A model generated the notes under the pieces. It did no database searches. It saw only the letters and a list, made by a program, of their open reading frames with translations, and was not told the DNA's origin. This document shows positions 1 to 7,640 of a DNA stretch of 9,844 nt, one piece after another (position 1 is the first letter of the stretch; the number at the start of each line of letters is the position of its first letter). Where the stretch lies: contig CAJAHC010000159.1 of the NCBI GenBank assembly GCA_903939355.1, positions 1 through 9,844 on the forward strand. The letters run 5' to 3'. This DNA comes from an uncultured Methylococcaceae bacterium. GTDB lineage: Bacteria; Pseudomonadota; Gammaproteobacteria; Methylococcales; Methylomonadaceae. The position numbers and the translations under genes are program-made.

Positions 1-257
1 GAACACTACCCCCATAATTAAAATTATTTTATAAAATACAGGAGATAAATTATATTTACATTAGTAAATATATACTGGAAATGATAATAACATATATTTT
101 ATATGGTTACTGAAAGGCATCATTACCGTTATTCTTTATTGAGGAGTGTAGTTGTATTTATCAAATATTAAAAAATAGTTTCTTTTAATCATAATTATCC
201 AACTAACATCATTGTAAGATCTTTTTATAACGTTAAATTTATTTGGAAATTTTAAAT
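1..257. other. AT-rich leader region without a supported gene
   Basis: No open frame of useful length is seen on either strand. The stretch is very AT-rich and stops are frequent in all frames. It presumably holds the promoter of the downstream CarS-like gene. A TATAAC at 226-231 could be a -10 element, but I see no convincing -35 at the right spacing. A minus-strand ATG at 15-13 opens a frame running off the left edge, but five codons are too few to call. Confidence 0.5.
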
Positions 258-761
258 ATGTCTTTACTGTTGATCGATTGGGATTGCATTATTCAATCAC
301 TGGGATTACTTATTTCGGCAAATAGCGCCCCAATACTTACAGAAAAAATACTTGGCAATCGTTTGGACAGACCCATTGATAATGGCTGTAAACTAAGTGA
401 CGGATATCGCTTACTGGGAAACTCTAAAACATGGCGGGGGGTTTACGCTGCAGTGTTTTTTTCAATAATTACGGCACTTTGCTTGGATTTAAAACCCATA
501 ATAGCTACCTTATTCGCTATCTTGACAATGACCGGTGATCTTTTATCCAGCTTTTTTAAGCGCCGGATGGGTAAGCCTGAAAGCAGTCAAGTGAGGGGGC
601 TTGATACCATCCTTGAATCATTGCTACCCTTATGGTTATTAAATGATTCACTTTCACTTAATGCCGTTGACATAACAGTCACCATCGGACTTTTTTTTCT
701 GTGTGAAGAATTAATTTCTCCTCTTCTTTACAAATTACATATTAGAAAAAAACCTTATTAA
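258..761 (+). CDS. carS: CDP-archaeol synthase (CarS/DUF46) family membrane protein
   Basis: This is a 167-residue, mostly hydrophobic protein. The family signature is visible: ANSAP at residues 21-25, PID at 39-41, a DGYRLLGNSKTWRG block at 48-61, and GDLLSSFFKRRMG at 93-105 on a cytoplasmic face. Membrane segments lie at roughly 10-28, 60-78, 80-100, 118-128 and 137-158. In archaea CarS transfers CMP from CTP to an unsaturated archaetidic acid. Bacterial homologues exist, but their substrate is not evident from sequence and may be an ordinary phosphatidic acid-like lipid. I chose ATG 258 over the in-frame TTG at 243 because GGAA at 245-248 is a usable ribosome binding site for the former and nothing precedes the latter. 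The TTG start would give 172 residues. The gene stands alone and is convergent with nadB, 59 bp away. Family assignment is fairly sure; function and symbol are inferred. Confidence 0.75.
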   Translation: MSLLLIDWDCIIQSLGLLISANSAPILTEKILGNRLDRPIDNGCKLSDGYRLLGNSKTWRGVYAAVFFSIITALCLDLKPIIATLFAILTMTGDLLSSFFKRRMGKPESSQVRGLDTILESLLPLWLLNDSLSLNAVDITVTIGLFFLCEELISPLLYKLHIRKKPY

Positions 762-820
762 AATATAAAACCAACGATTGATTTCATGTTGACGGCTATC
801 TAGTGCTTATTAATCCTATT

Positions 821-2422
821 TCATGGCTCAAGAACTGTATTTTGCGCTGGTTTACTATTATCCATTTCCGGGTAGTCCAACGTGTAATGCAAACCACGAC
901 TTTCTTTACGTTGTTGCGCACAGCGAATTATTAATTCAGCAACAATGACCAAATTGCGTAATTCCAATAAATCACTGGTGACACGAAAGTTTCCATAATA
1001 TTCAGCTATTTCTTTTTTAAGTAGCTCAACACGGCTCATCGCCCGACTCAAACGCTTATTCGTTCTTACAATCCCAACGTAATCCCACATAAAATGGCGT
1101 AATTCGTTCCAGTTATGTGAAACAACGACCTCTTCATCAGAGTCGCTCACTTTTGACTCATCCCAGTCCTTTATGTTAAAAAAAGGCCGAATAGCAGGTA
1201 ATTTTTTTACAATATCTTCACTGGCCCTGTCAGCAAAAACCAAACATTCCAATAATGAATTACTGGCCATACGATTAGCTCCATGAAGACCCGTACAAGC
1301 AACCTCCCCAACAGCATAAAGATTTTTTATATCTGTTCTCGCATAGCTATCTGTCAAAACACCACCGCAGGTGTAATGTGCAGCAGGTACTACGGGTATT
1401 GGTTGCCGAGTAATATCAATATCATATTCAAGACATTGTTGATAAATAGTAGGGAAATGTTCACATATAAAATCTTTAGATTTATGACTGATATCAAGAT
1501 ACACACAGTCTATACCACGTTTTTTCATTTCATGATCTATAGCTCTGGCAACAATATCCCTAGGGGCCAACTCACCTCTTGGATCAAAATTTTGCATAAA
1601 GGAGGAGCCATCTGGCAGAATCAACCTACCGCCCTCACCTCTTAACGCTTCGCTAATAAGAAAAGTCCGGGCCTCCGGATGATAAAGGCAAGTGGGATGA
1701 AACTGCATAAACTCCATATTACTGACCCGACAACCGGCACGCCAAGCAAGGGCAATACCATCACCCGTCGAACTATGAGGGTTTGTACTGTAAATATAGG
1801 CCATATTTGCCCCACCTGTAGCCAGAACAACAATTCGAGCGGCAATAGTTTTAACCTGATTTACTGTGCTATCCAATACATAGGCACCCACGACTTGCTT
1901 ACTGATATTATCATCAGTCGGAATCGTTATTAATTCTACAACACTATGATTTTCATGCAATTCAATATTAGAATGTAACTTTGCACGTTCAATCAAAGAC
2001 AGAGAAACAGCTTTACCCGTTGCATCTGCAGAATGAACTACCCGACGGTGAGAGTGGCCACCTTCGCGATTTAAATGTAGCTGACTTTCTCCAGACCGAC
2101 TTTGCTCTTCAGTAAAAATAACCCCCTGTTCACGCAGCCATTCTATAGAGTTTTTCCCTTTTGCAACCGTTATCCTGACTATTTCTGGATCACAAAGGCC
2201 CGCTCCAGCATCCAGGGTATCTTCAATATGTGACTCAATAGAATCGTCTGCATCAAACACAGCCGAAATACCACCCTGAGCATAATAAGTACTACTGGAA
2301 GTCAGTGCAAATTTTGATAACACTGCAACACTGGCCGCATGATCAGCAAGCTTAAGCGCTAAGCTTAAACCCGCACCACCACTACCAATGATAAGAACAT
2401 CATAATTTTTTAAGTAAGACAT
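821..2422 (-). CDS. nadB: L-aspartate oxidase (NadB)
   Basis: This cytoplasmic FAD enzyme oxidises L-aspartate to iminoaspartate, which NadA condenses into quinolinate in de novo NAD synthesis. The protein has 533 residues (E. coli NadB has 540). The N-terminus carries the dinucleotide-binding GSGGAG at 13-18. The block [18 protein letters not shown] spans 119-136. Residues matching the E. coli active-site set are all present: E120, H242 in FHPT, R288 in PRDIVARA, H349 and R384 in [13 protein letters not shown]. The C-terminal helical domain is complete. NadB and the fumarate reductase/succinate dehydrogenase flavoprotein share the fold. The length, the [11 protein letters not shown] block and the lack of a linked iron-sulfur subunit favour NadB. 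Its start is 185 bp from the divergent rpoE gene, a layout also known in Pseudomonas. No strong Shine-Dalgarno precedes the ATG. No frame damage is seen. Confidence 0.96.
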   Translation of the reverse strand: MSYLKNYDVLIIGSGGAGLSLALKLADHAASVAVLSKFALTSSSTYYAQGGISAVFDADDSIESHIEDTLDAGAGLCDPEIVRITVAKGKNSIEWLREQGVIFTEEQSRSGESQLHLNREGGHSHRRVVHSADATGKAVSLSLIERAKLHSNIELHENHSVVELITIPTDDNISKQVVGAYVLDSTVNQVKTIAARIVVLATGGANMAYIYSTNPHSSTGDGIALAWRAGCRVSNMEFMQFHPTCLYHPEARTFLISEALRGEGGRLILPDGSSFMQNFDPRGELAPRDIVARAIDHEMKKRGIDCVYLDISHKSKDFICEHFPTIYQQCLEYDIDITRQPIPVVPAAHYTCGGVLTDSYARTDIKNLYAVGEVACTGLHGANRMASNSLLECLVFADRASEDIVKKLPAIRPFFNIKDWDESKVSDSDEEVVVSHNWNELRHFMWDYVGIVRTNKRLSRAMSRVELLKKEIAEYYGNFRVTSDLLELRNLVIVAELIIRCAQQRKESRGLHYTLDYPEMDNSKPAQNTVLEP

Positions 2423-2607
2423 AACTTTTAGGTGATTAAAACCCTTAGAGTAAAAGATAAAAATAATGTCTTAAACTAAAATAGGCTGTAGCTTAGTAAG
2501 CAATGTTTATGGATAATAACGCTTTTTCCAGTGATTACCCAATTTTTGTAACTATTAAAGAACTTAATGAGATTGCGTATGTCCACAGATGAAATCAAAT
2601 AACCCAA
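2423..2607. promoter_or_regulatory. Divergent nadB / rpoE promoter region
   Basis: The 185-bp AT-rich spacer between two divergent genes must hold both promoters. No clean consensus sigma-70 pair stands out on either strand. On the minus strand a weak TTGCTT with 17-base spacing to TTTAGT is possible for nadB. No NadR- or NrtR-type operator could be recognised by eye. Confidence 0.5.
2560..2586 (+). promoter_or_regulatory. Candidate sigma-E/AlgU-type autoregulatory promoter of rpoE
   Basis: GAACTT at 2560-2565 matches the -35 element of RpoE/AlgU promoters. After a 16-base spacer, TCCAC at 2582-2586 resembles their -10 (TCTGA/TCCAA type). Autoregulation of rpoE from such a promoter is established in other gammaproteobacteria. 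A start about 6-8 bases downstream would leave only some 15 nt before the GTG codon, which is short, so this could be a chance match. Confidence 0.33.
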
Positions 2608-3216
2608 GTGAGCAATCAAACCAAGTTCAGTGAACAACTAGATGAAGATCTTGTAATGCGAGTGCAACAAGGTGATAAATCTGCGTTTGATTTGTTAGTA
2701 ATTAAATACCAACATAAGATTGTTCAGTTAGTGAATCGTTATATCAAAGACCCTAGTGAAGCTCAAGATGTTGCACAAGAATCTTTTATAAAAGCTTATC
2801 GTGCATTACCTGATTTCAGAGGAGAGGCCGCTTTTTATACATGGTTGTATCGTATTGCAATCAATACTGCAAAAAACCATTTAGCCTCAAGAACAAGACG
2901 CTATTTTAACTATCATGTTGATATTCAAGATGCCGAGGATATTGAATATGCTCCCCAATTACAAGGCATGGAGACACCGGAAAGACAGCTATTAAATCAA
3001 GAGATTGTTGATACCATTCACTCAACAATTGAAAAACTACCTGAGGAAATGCGTACCGCCATTATGTTACGGGAATTTGAGGATATGAGTTATGAAGAAA
3101 TTGCAGAAGTAATGGACTGTCCTGTTGGCACGGTAAGATCACGCATATTTAGAGCGCGTGATGCAATTAATAATAAATTAACCCCTTTGTTGGATAATGG
3201 TGATTTTGATGCATGA
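2608..3216 (+). CDS. rpoE: RNA polymerase sigma factor RpoE / AlgU (ECF, envelope stress)
   Basis: This 202-residue ECF sigma factor directs RNA polymerase to envelope-stress promoters. Region 2 spans about 24-92, with the DVAQESFIKAYRALPDF stretch (54-70) and FYTWLYRIAINTAKN (76-90), the -10 recognition and melting part. Region 4 spans about 134-190, with the helix-turn-helix SYEEIAEVMDCPVGTVRSRIFRAR at 161-184. These blocks are nearly the same as in E. coli RpoE and P. aeruginosa AlgU (about 191-193 residues). The extra length is a slightly longer N-terminus and an acidic DNGDFDA tail. The start is a GTG: an in-frame TGA lies at 2590-2592, no ATG occurs before codon 17, and the GTG reading restores the family-like N-terminus. 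No Shine-Dalgarno is visible. The next gene, its anti-sigma factor, overlaps its 3' end, which implies translational coupling. Confidence 0.95.
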   Translation: MSNQTKFSEQLDEDLVMRVQQGDKSAFDLLVIKYQHKIVQLVNRYIKDPSEAQDVAQESFIKAYRALPDFRGEAAFYTWLYRIAINTAKNHLASRTRRYFNYHVDIQDAEDIEYAPQLQGMETPERQLLNQEIVDTIHSTIEKLPEEMRTAIMLREFEDMSYEEIAEVMDCPVGTVRSRIFRARDAINNKLTPLLDNGDFDA

Positions 3217-3739
3217 AGATTTAAATCAAAAAATATCTCAATTTATTGATAATGAACTCGAACAACAAGAAGCCCTAAATTTGTTAAAATCCATAGGTTC
3301 AACACCAACATTAAATCGTCAATACAATCATCATCGAACCATCAGCCAAGCCATTAAAACTGACACAGTCGTTTTTGTAAAAGCCGATTTTGGAACATCC
3401 CTAAGTAAAAAACTACAACATGAGCCCGTTTATTTTTTACCACAACCTCACACAATTAAAAACAATCTCAAGCACATAGCGATAGCGGCATCGATACTTA
3501 CTGTTGCCATTATTACCGGCTATAACTTTAATGTATTCCAGCAACAATCTTATGTAACAACTAACCTTCAAATGACAAAAAATACGCAAAAAGACCAACC
3601 CAATGAAGTGGCTAAAGCTTTGGAGGGTCCAATTAATCAAAAAATCAATGACTATCTCCAAGCTCATAATATTATGAGCCCTAATAATGAATCACTTTAT
3701 CAGCCCTATGCGAGAGTTAGTTCTTATAACCAAAAATAG
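3209..3739 (+). CDS. rseA: Anti-sigma-E factor, RseA/MucA-like
   Basis: This is a single-pass inner-membrane anti-sigma factor that should bind RpoE in the cytoplasm and release it when proteolysed. It has 176 residues from ATG 3209. The cytoplasmic part (1-87) opens with LNQKISQFIDNELEQQEALNLL, the typical RseA N-terminal sigma-binding motif. A membrane helix lies at about 88-105 (HIAIAASILTVAIITGYN), followed by a periplasmic tail. The tail contains YLQAHN (149-154) and PYARV (166-170), which resemble the end of Pseudomonas MucA more than E. coli RseA. The start at 3209 has GGTGA at 3199-3203 and overlaps rpoE by 8 bp. An in-frame ATG at 3197 would add four residues (MVIL) but has no ribosome site. 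Position directly after rpoE supports the call. No rseB/mucB follows. Confidence 0.88.
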   Translation: MHEDLNQKISQFIDNELEQQEALNLLKSIGSTPTLNRQYNHHRTISQAIKTDTVVFVKADFGTSLSKKLQHEPVYFLPQPHTIKNNLKHIAIAASILTVAIITGYNFNVFQQQSYVTTNLQMTKNTQKDQPNEVAKALEGPINQKINDYLQAHNIMSPNNESLYQPYARVSSYNQK

Positions 3740-3818
3740 AGCACTTGCGATCTGAGGTGCAATGTTGCGGACAATTATCTTCGTTAAAATTTTATCACTG
3801 TTAGGAAATGAGGTTTGT

Positions 3819-5228
3819 ATGCTTAAAAAGCTTGGTTGGTCAGTTTTCCTGGTTTTTCTCCTTAATCAAAATGTAGTCGCACAATTACCGGATTTTACTG
3901 AGATGGTAAAGGCTAATGGCGTAGCCGTTGTCAACATTAGTACTACACAAAAAGCCAAGCCAGAGATTGCAGGCATTCAAAAAGATCAACCGATGCCTGA
4001 AGGAATGCCTCCCGAAATGGAGGAATTATTTAAACATTTTTTTAATAATCCTAATGGGGGTAATGATAATGAAGAAGGAGGTACTCAGTCACTTGGATCA
4101 GGCTTTATTATTTCCAAGGATGGTTATCTATTAACCAATCACCATGTCGTAAAAAATGCTGATGAAATCATTGTTAAATTCTCTGATAGACGTGAACTGG
4201 TAGCTAAACTGATCGGTTCTGATGCACGTACTGACGTTGCAGTACTAAAAGTAGATGCTACTGATTTACCTGCAGTTGCTATTGGTGACCCCAATAAACT
4301 TCAAGTCGGGGAATGGGTTCTAGCTATTGGTTCTCCTTTTGGCTTTGAACAATCGGTAACCGCCGGAATAGTCAGTGCTAAGGGTCGCAGTTTGCCAGGT
4401 GGCAATTATGTACCTTTCATACAAACAGATGTAGCTATTAATCCAGGTAACTCAGGCGGCCCTTTATTTAACATGGACGGCAAAGTTGTTGGTATAAATT
4501 CCCAAATCTATAGCCGTACGGGAGGCTTTATGGGACTTTCATTCTCCATCCCCATGGATGTAGTCATGAATGTAGTTGATCAGATAAAAACCAAGGGTAA
4601 AGCAGCTCACGGCTGGCTGGGTGTTCAGATACAGGATGTGACGAGAGAACTAGCCGAATCATTTGGCATGAAAAAACCGCAAGGTGCTCTAGTATCCAAG
4701 ATTATGCCAGGTAGCCCTGCCGAAAAAGCCGATCTTCAAATTGGCGATATCATTATCGAATTTAATGGTCAACCGATTGATTCATCGGGTGATCTGCCAC
4801 CCATGGTAGGTATGACGCCCATTAATGACAAAGCAACATTAAAGATTCTTAGACAAGATGAAGAAAAAACCGTTGAATTTGACATCGGTCTCTTACCAGA
4901 ACAAATCGATAAGGCAGAAGCTAACCAAGCTGAAAAAGTAATGCCTACTAATAGGCTAGGCGTTAGCGTCACTAACCCAACCGAGCAGGAAAGAGAAACC
5001 TTACAGGTTCCAAAAGGCGGTGTTTTAGTTCAAAATGTCAACAAGGGTCCAGCAAAAATTGCCGGCATTCAACCCGGCGACGTCATTTTACGAATGGGTA
5101 ATTCCGTTATTAAAGATGCTGATTCATTTGAAAAATTAACCAAAAACCTGCCCACAAGCAAGTCAATCGCTATTTTAATTCAGCGCCGAGGAAATCCTGC
5201 CTTTTTGGCATTAAAAATAGAAAAGTAA
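3819..5228 (+). CDS. mucD: Periplasmic serine endoprotease, Do/DegQ/MucD family
   Basis: This HtrA-type protease and chaperone degrades misfolded periplasmic proteins. The protein has 469 residues from ATG 3819, which is preceded by AGGAAATGAGG at 3803-3813. An in-frame ATG at 3762 would put 19 residues before a good signal peptide and is less likely. The signal peptide is residues 1-21 (MLKK, then a hydrophobic run, cut after VVA). The trypsin-like domain has the triad His109 in TNHHVV, Asp139 in RTDVAVLK and Ser212 in NPGNSGGPLF. An acidic, Gly/Asn-rich linker lies at 77-88. PDZ1 spans about 265-358 (GWLGVQIQ start) and PDZ2 about 378-466 (NRLGVSV start), so it is the two-PDZ type and not DegS. 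Its place after rpoE-rseA matches mucD in Pseudomonas. DegP/DegQ naming is interchangeable here. The 79-bp gap may hold its own promoter. Confidence 0.94.
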   Translation: MLKKLGWSVFLVFLLNQNVVAQLPDFTEMVKANGVAVVNISTTQKAKPEIAGIQKDQPMPEGMPPEMEELFKHFFNNPNGGNDNEEGGTQSLGSGFIISKDGYLLTNHHVVKNADEIIVKFSDRRELVAKLIGSDARTDVAVLKVDATDLPAVAIGDPNKLQVGEWVLAIGSPFGFEQSVTAGIVSAKGRSLPGGNYVPFIQTDVAINPGNSGGPLFNMDGKVVGINSQIYSRTGGFMGLSFSIPMDVVMNVVDQIKTKGKAAHGWLGVQIQDVTRELAESFGMKKPQGALVSKIMPGSPAEKADLQIGDIIIEFNGQPIDSSGDLPPMVGMTPINDKATLKILRQDEEKTVEFDIGLLPEQIDKAEANQAEKVMPTNRLGVSVTNPTEQERETLQVPKGGVLVQNVNKGPAKIAGIQPGDVILRMGNSVIKDADSFEKLTKNLPTSKSIAILIQRRGNPAFLALKIEK

Positions 5229-5240
5229 CTTGGCATAAAA

Positions 5241-5267
5241 TTGGGGCTGGTGCAAAGCGAGCCCCAA
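5241..5267. terminator. Hairpin after mucD, possible terminator
   Basis: TTGGGGCT (5241-5248) and AGCCCCAA (5260-5267) form a perfect 8-bp GC-rich stem around an 11-nt loop, 12 bp after the mucD stop codon. Position suggests the end of the rpoE-rseA-mucD transcript. However, the plus-strand side lacks a T tract (it reads CAATGCAATG), while the minus-strand side is followed by TTTTAT. So the structure itself points more to minus-strand or non-canonical termination. Confidence 0.45.
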
Positions 5268-5446
5268 CAATGCAATGTATAAATTAATCTGATTCAATTT
5301 TGTTGTGTGAAAAATTTAAAAAGTTTCGTAGTAAAAACCAACAGTTTTTGAGTCAAATAACCGTTTAGTTTTGTGCGCGCATCATAAACACTTCTTTTTT
5401 AATTCTATTAAACCTTAACCCCATATTAACGATTTAGTTTAAAATC

Positions 5447-5476
5447 AATCGATAATATTGGATAAATTATTCGATT
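5447..5476. repeat. Imperfect AT-rich inverted repeat upstream of prmB
   Basis: AATCGATAAT (5447-5456) is mirrored by ATTATTCGATT (5466-5476) with a single extra base, around a 9-nt centre. It sits 50 bp before the prmB start and overlaps a possible -10 element. It could be a regulator site or a chance palindrome in AT-rich DNA. No known operator is recognised. Confidence 0.3.
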
Positions 5477-5525
5477 CCCTCAAATTACTAAAAGTAAGCG
5501 CTTTATCAATTAAATACTAACTATA

Positions 5526-6458
5526 ATGCAAACACCCCTACTAGAAGTTTTAACTACTTTATCGACTATACGCGACTATATACGCTGGGCTGCCAGTCGT
5601 TTTACCCAAGCCCAGATTAGTTTTGGTCATGGTACTGCTACTGCATTGGATGAATCGGCGGCACTAATCTTACATACTATTCATCAACCTTATAATTTGG
5701 CTGATGCCTATTTGGATAGTGTTCTTACCATGAACGAACGCCAAGCGCTGGTTGACATAGTTGATAGACGCATTAATGAACGAATCCCAGCCGCTTATCT
5801 GACCAATGAAGCTATTTTTGCCGGCTTATCATTTTATGTTGATAACCGGGTTTTGGTGCCTAGGTCACCCATCGCCGAATTAATAGAGCAACGATTTTCC
5901 CCCTGGGTAGAAGAAGATCAGGTTTACCGAATTCTGGATTTATGTACCGGCAGTGGTTGTATTGCCATTGCCTGTGCTTACGCGTTTCAAGATGCAACAG
6001 TAGATGCCGTAGACTTGTCACTTGATGCAATGGCAGTTGCTGAAATAAATTTGGAAAAACATCAACTATCCGACTCAGTAACACTATTCCAATCTGATTT
6101 GTTTACCAATCTGCCTGCCGATCTTTATGACATAATTGTCAGTAATCCACCCTATGTCTGCCAAGAAGAATGGGAACAATTGCCCCAAGAATTTCATGCC
6201 GAACCTGACATGGGCTTTAAAGGTGGACAAACCGGCTTGGACATTGTCATTCGAATACTGATTGATGCCAATGCTTACTTGGCAGAACAAGGTATTTTAG
6301 TGATGGAAGTGGGAAGTAGTGCACAAACATTACAAGCCACTTTTCCTGAAGTACCTTTTTACTGGTTGGATTTTGCACGAGGTGGTGACGGTGTCTTTTT
6401 GTTAACTGCAGAACAAATTCAACTCTATAACGAATTATTTATATCGGCGTTAAATTAA
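5526..6458 (+). CDS. prmB: 50S ribosomal protein L3 N5-glutamine methyltransferase (PrmB)
   Basis: This cytoplasmic SAM-dependent enzyme methylates a glutamine side chain of ribosomal protein L3. It has 310 residues, the same length as E. coli PrmB. An N-terminal helical substrate domain covers about 1-90. It is followed by [18 protein letters not shown] (86-103) and [13 protein letters not shown] (109-121). The Rossmann methyltransferase domain has SAM motif [15 protein letters not shown] (138-151), an acidic VDLS (162-165) and the amide-methylating SNPPYV (206-211). The closest alternative is the release-factor enzyme PrmC/HemK, which shares NPPY. The PRSPIAELI stretch, length and the adjacent aroC gene favour PrmB. 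The ATG at 5526 has no visible Shine-Dalgarno. An alternative start at Met69 would remove the N-terminal domain and is unlikely. It ends one base before aroC, so the two genes should share a transcript. Confidence 0.93.
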   Translation: MQTPLLEVLTTLSTIRDYIRWAASRFTQAQISFGHGTATALDESAALILHTIHQPYNLADAYLDSVLTMNERQALVDIVDRRINERIPAAYLTNEAIFAGLSFYVDNRVLVPRSPIAELIEQRFSPWVEEDQVYRILDLCTGSGCIAIACAYAFQDATVDAVDLSLDAMAVAEINLEKHQLSDSVTLFQSDLFTNLPADLYDIIVSNPPYVCQEEWEQLPQEFHAEPDMGFKGGQTGLDIVIRILIDANAYLAEQGILVMEVGSSAQTLQATFPEVPFYWLDFARGGDGVFLLTAEQIQLYNELFISALN

Positions 6459-6459
6459 T

Positions 6460-7548
6460 ATGTCTGGAAATACTATAGGAAAGCTTTTTACGGTCACTTC
6501 CTTTGGCGAAAGCCATGGTCCTGCAATAGGCTGTATTGTCGATGGTTGCCCCCCGGGATTAAACTTAACCGAAGCGGATTTACAAGAAGATCTTGACCGA
6601 AGAAAACCAGGCACTTCAAGACACACTACACAGCGACGTGAGGCAGATGAAGTAAAAATTCTGTCAGGTGTCTTTGAAGGTAAAACAACAGGCACGCCTA
6701 TTAGTTTGTTAATTGAAAACACCGATCAACGCTCAAAAGACTACTCTAAAATTGCAACTACCTTTAGACCAGGGCATGCAGACTATACCTATCAACAGAA
6801 ATATGGTTTTAGGGATTATAGAGGTGGTGGACGGTCATCTGCACGAGAAACTGCCATGCGCGTTGCGGCCGGAGGTATTGCAAAAAAATATCTCAAAGAA
6901 CAATTAGGTGTAGAAATTCACGGCTACTTATCACAATTAGGTCCCATCAAAATCGATAAAGTTGATTGGTCTGTCATTAATAACAATCCTTTCTTTTGTC
7001 CTGATGCCGACAAAGTACCAGAAATGGAAGCTTATATGGATGCGTTGCGTAAAGAAGGTGAGTCCATAGGCGCAAGAATTGAGGTGGTAGCTACCAACGT
7101 TCCTCCCGGTTTAGGTGAGCCCATTTTTGATCGTCTTGATGCGGATTTGGCGCATGCATTAATGAGCATTAATGCTGTCAAAGGCGTAGAAATCGGTGAC
7201 GGCTTTGCCTGTGTTGATACTAAAGGTACAAAATTTCGCGATGAAATAACACCTGACGGGTTTTTAAGTAATCATGCCGGCGGCATTCTGGGTGGCATTT
7301 CAAGTGGTCAAGCCATTACTGCCAGTATTGCGCTTAAACCTACCGCCAGTTTGCGCCTGCCCGGTAAAAGCATCAATCAACAAGGCGAAGCTATCGATGT
7401 AGTTACCGAAGGCCGACATGACCCCTGCGTAGGCATTCGAGCAACTCCGATTGCAGAAGCCATGATGGCTATAATACTTATGGACCATTTTCTACGTCAT
7501 AGGGCACAAAACATGGGTATCAATTCAGGCTTACCCATATTACGCTAA
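6460..7548 (+). CDS. aroC: Chorismate synthase (AroC)
   Basis: This is the last shikimate-pathway enzyme. It removes phosphate from 5-enolpyruvylshikimate-3-phosphate to give chorismate, with reduced FMN as cofactor. It has 362 residues (E. coli 361). All three family signatures are present: [18 protein letters not shown] at 16-33, [26 protein letters not shown] starting at 105, and [17 protein letters not shown] near the C-terminus. The conserved histidines H19 and H106 are intact, as are the [16 protein letters not shown] substrate/FMN region (46-61) and the [10 protein letters not shown] loop. The start follows the prmB stop by a single base and has no separate Shine-Dalgarno, so it is probably translated by coupling with prmB. 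An 8-bp hairpin 18 bp downstream may end the transcript. Confidence 0.98.
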   Translation: MSGNTIGKLFTVTSFGESHGPAIGCIVDGCPPGLNLTEADLQEDLDRRKPGTSRHTTQRREADEVKILSGVFEGKTTGTPISLLIENTDQRSKDYSKIATTFRPGHADYTYQQKYGFRDYRGGGRSSARETAMRVAAGGIAKKYLKEQLGVEIHGYLSQLGPIKIDKVDWSVINNNPFFCPDADKVPEMEAYMDALRKEGESIGARIEVVATNVPPGLGEPIFDRLDADLAHALMSINAVKGVEIGDGFACVDTKGTKFRDEITPDGFLSNHAGGILGGISSGQAITASIALKPTASLRLPGKSINQQGEAIDVVTEGRHDPCVGIRATPIAEAMMAIILMDHFLRHRAQNMGINSGLPILR

Positions 7549-7566
7549 ACCATAAACTTTAATTGC

Positions 7567-7589
7567 GGGACAATTTGTGTGATTGTCCC
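7567..7589 (+). terminator. Hairpin after aroC, probable weak terminator
   Basis: GGGACAAT (7567-7574) pairs perfectly with ATTGTCCC (7582-7589) around the 7-nt loop TTGTGTG. It lies 18 bp after the aroC stop. It is followed by TGTATTTAG, only a partial T tract, so termination may be incomplete and the MFS gene could receive read-through. Confidence 0.5.
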
Positions 7590-7618
7590 TGTATTTAGAG
7601 TTACCGTTTCTCCGTCAC

Positions 7619-7635
7619 GTATCTATATAAGATAC
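7619..7635. repeat. Short palindrome next to the MFS gene start
   Basis: GTATCT (7619-7624) and AGATAC (7630-7635) form a perfect 6-bp inverted repeat around ATATA, ending 5 bp before the ATG at 7641. It occupies the ribosome binding region and could be an operator or an RNA hairpin that limits initiation. It could equally be chance. Confidence 0.3.
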
Positions 7636-7640
7636 CCGAA

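Larger units (their letters stand above)
5229..5525. other. Gene-free spacer between mucD and prmB
   Basis: This stretch is AT-rich with stops in all frames and no supportable small gene. It contains a hairpin just after mucD (5241-5267) and an imperfect AT-rich dyad near prmB (5447-5476). The prmB promoter should lie in its right half. A GATAAT at 5451-5456 could be a -10 element, though no good -35 is seen 16-18 bases upstream. Confidence 0.55.

Noticed and set aside
1..15. Possible start of a minus-strand gene leaving the left edge
   Set aside because: Only five codons are inside the window and no ribosome site is seen, so it cannot be supported.
41..113. AGGAGA at 41-46 and a following short plus-strand frame (MIITYILYGY)
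   Set aside because: The ATG is more than 30 bases beyond the purine run and the frame has only ten codons in AT-rich DNA.
243..257. TTG start for the CarS-like gene
   Set aside because: No ribosome site precedes it, whereas ATG 258 has GGAA at suitable distance.
762..820. Bidirectional terminator between the convergent CarS-like gene and nadB
   Set aside because: I looked for an inverted repeat with T tracts on both sides and found none in the 59 bp.
1283..1933. Plus-strand open frames opposite nadB
   Set aside because: They lie wholly within the well-conserved nadB gene on the other strand, lack family features and ribosome sites, and are explained as shadows of nadB codons.
3762..3818. 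Longer mucD N-terminus from ATG 3762
   Set aside because: It would place 19 residues ahead of a complete signal peptide, while ATG 3819 has a strong ribosome site and gives a normal exported protein.
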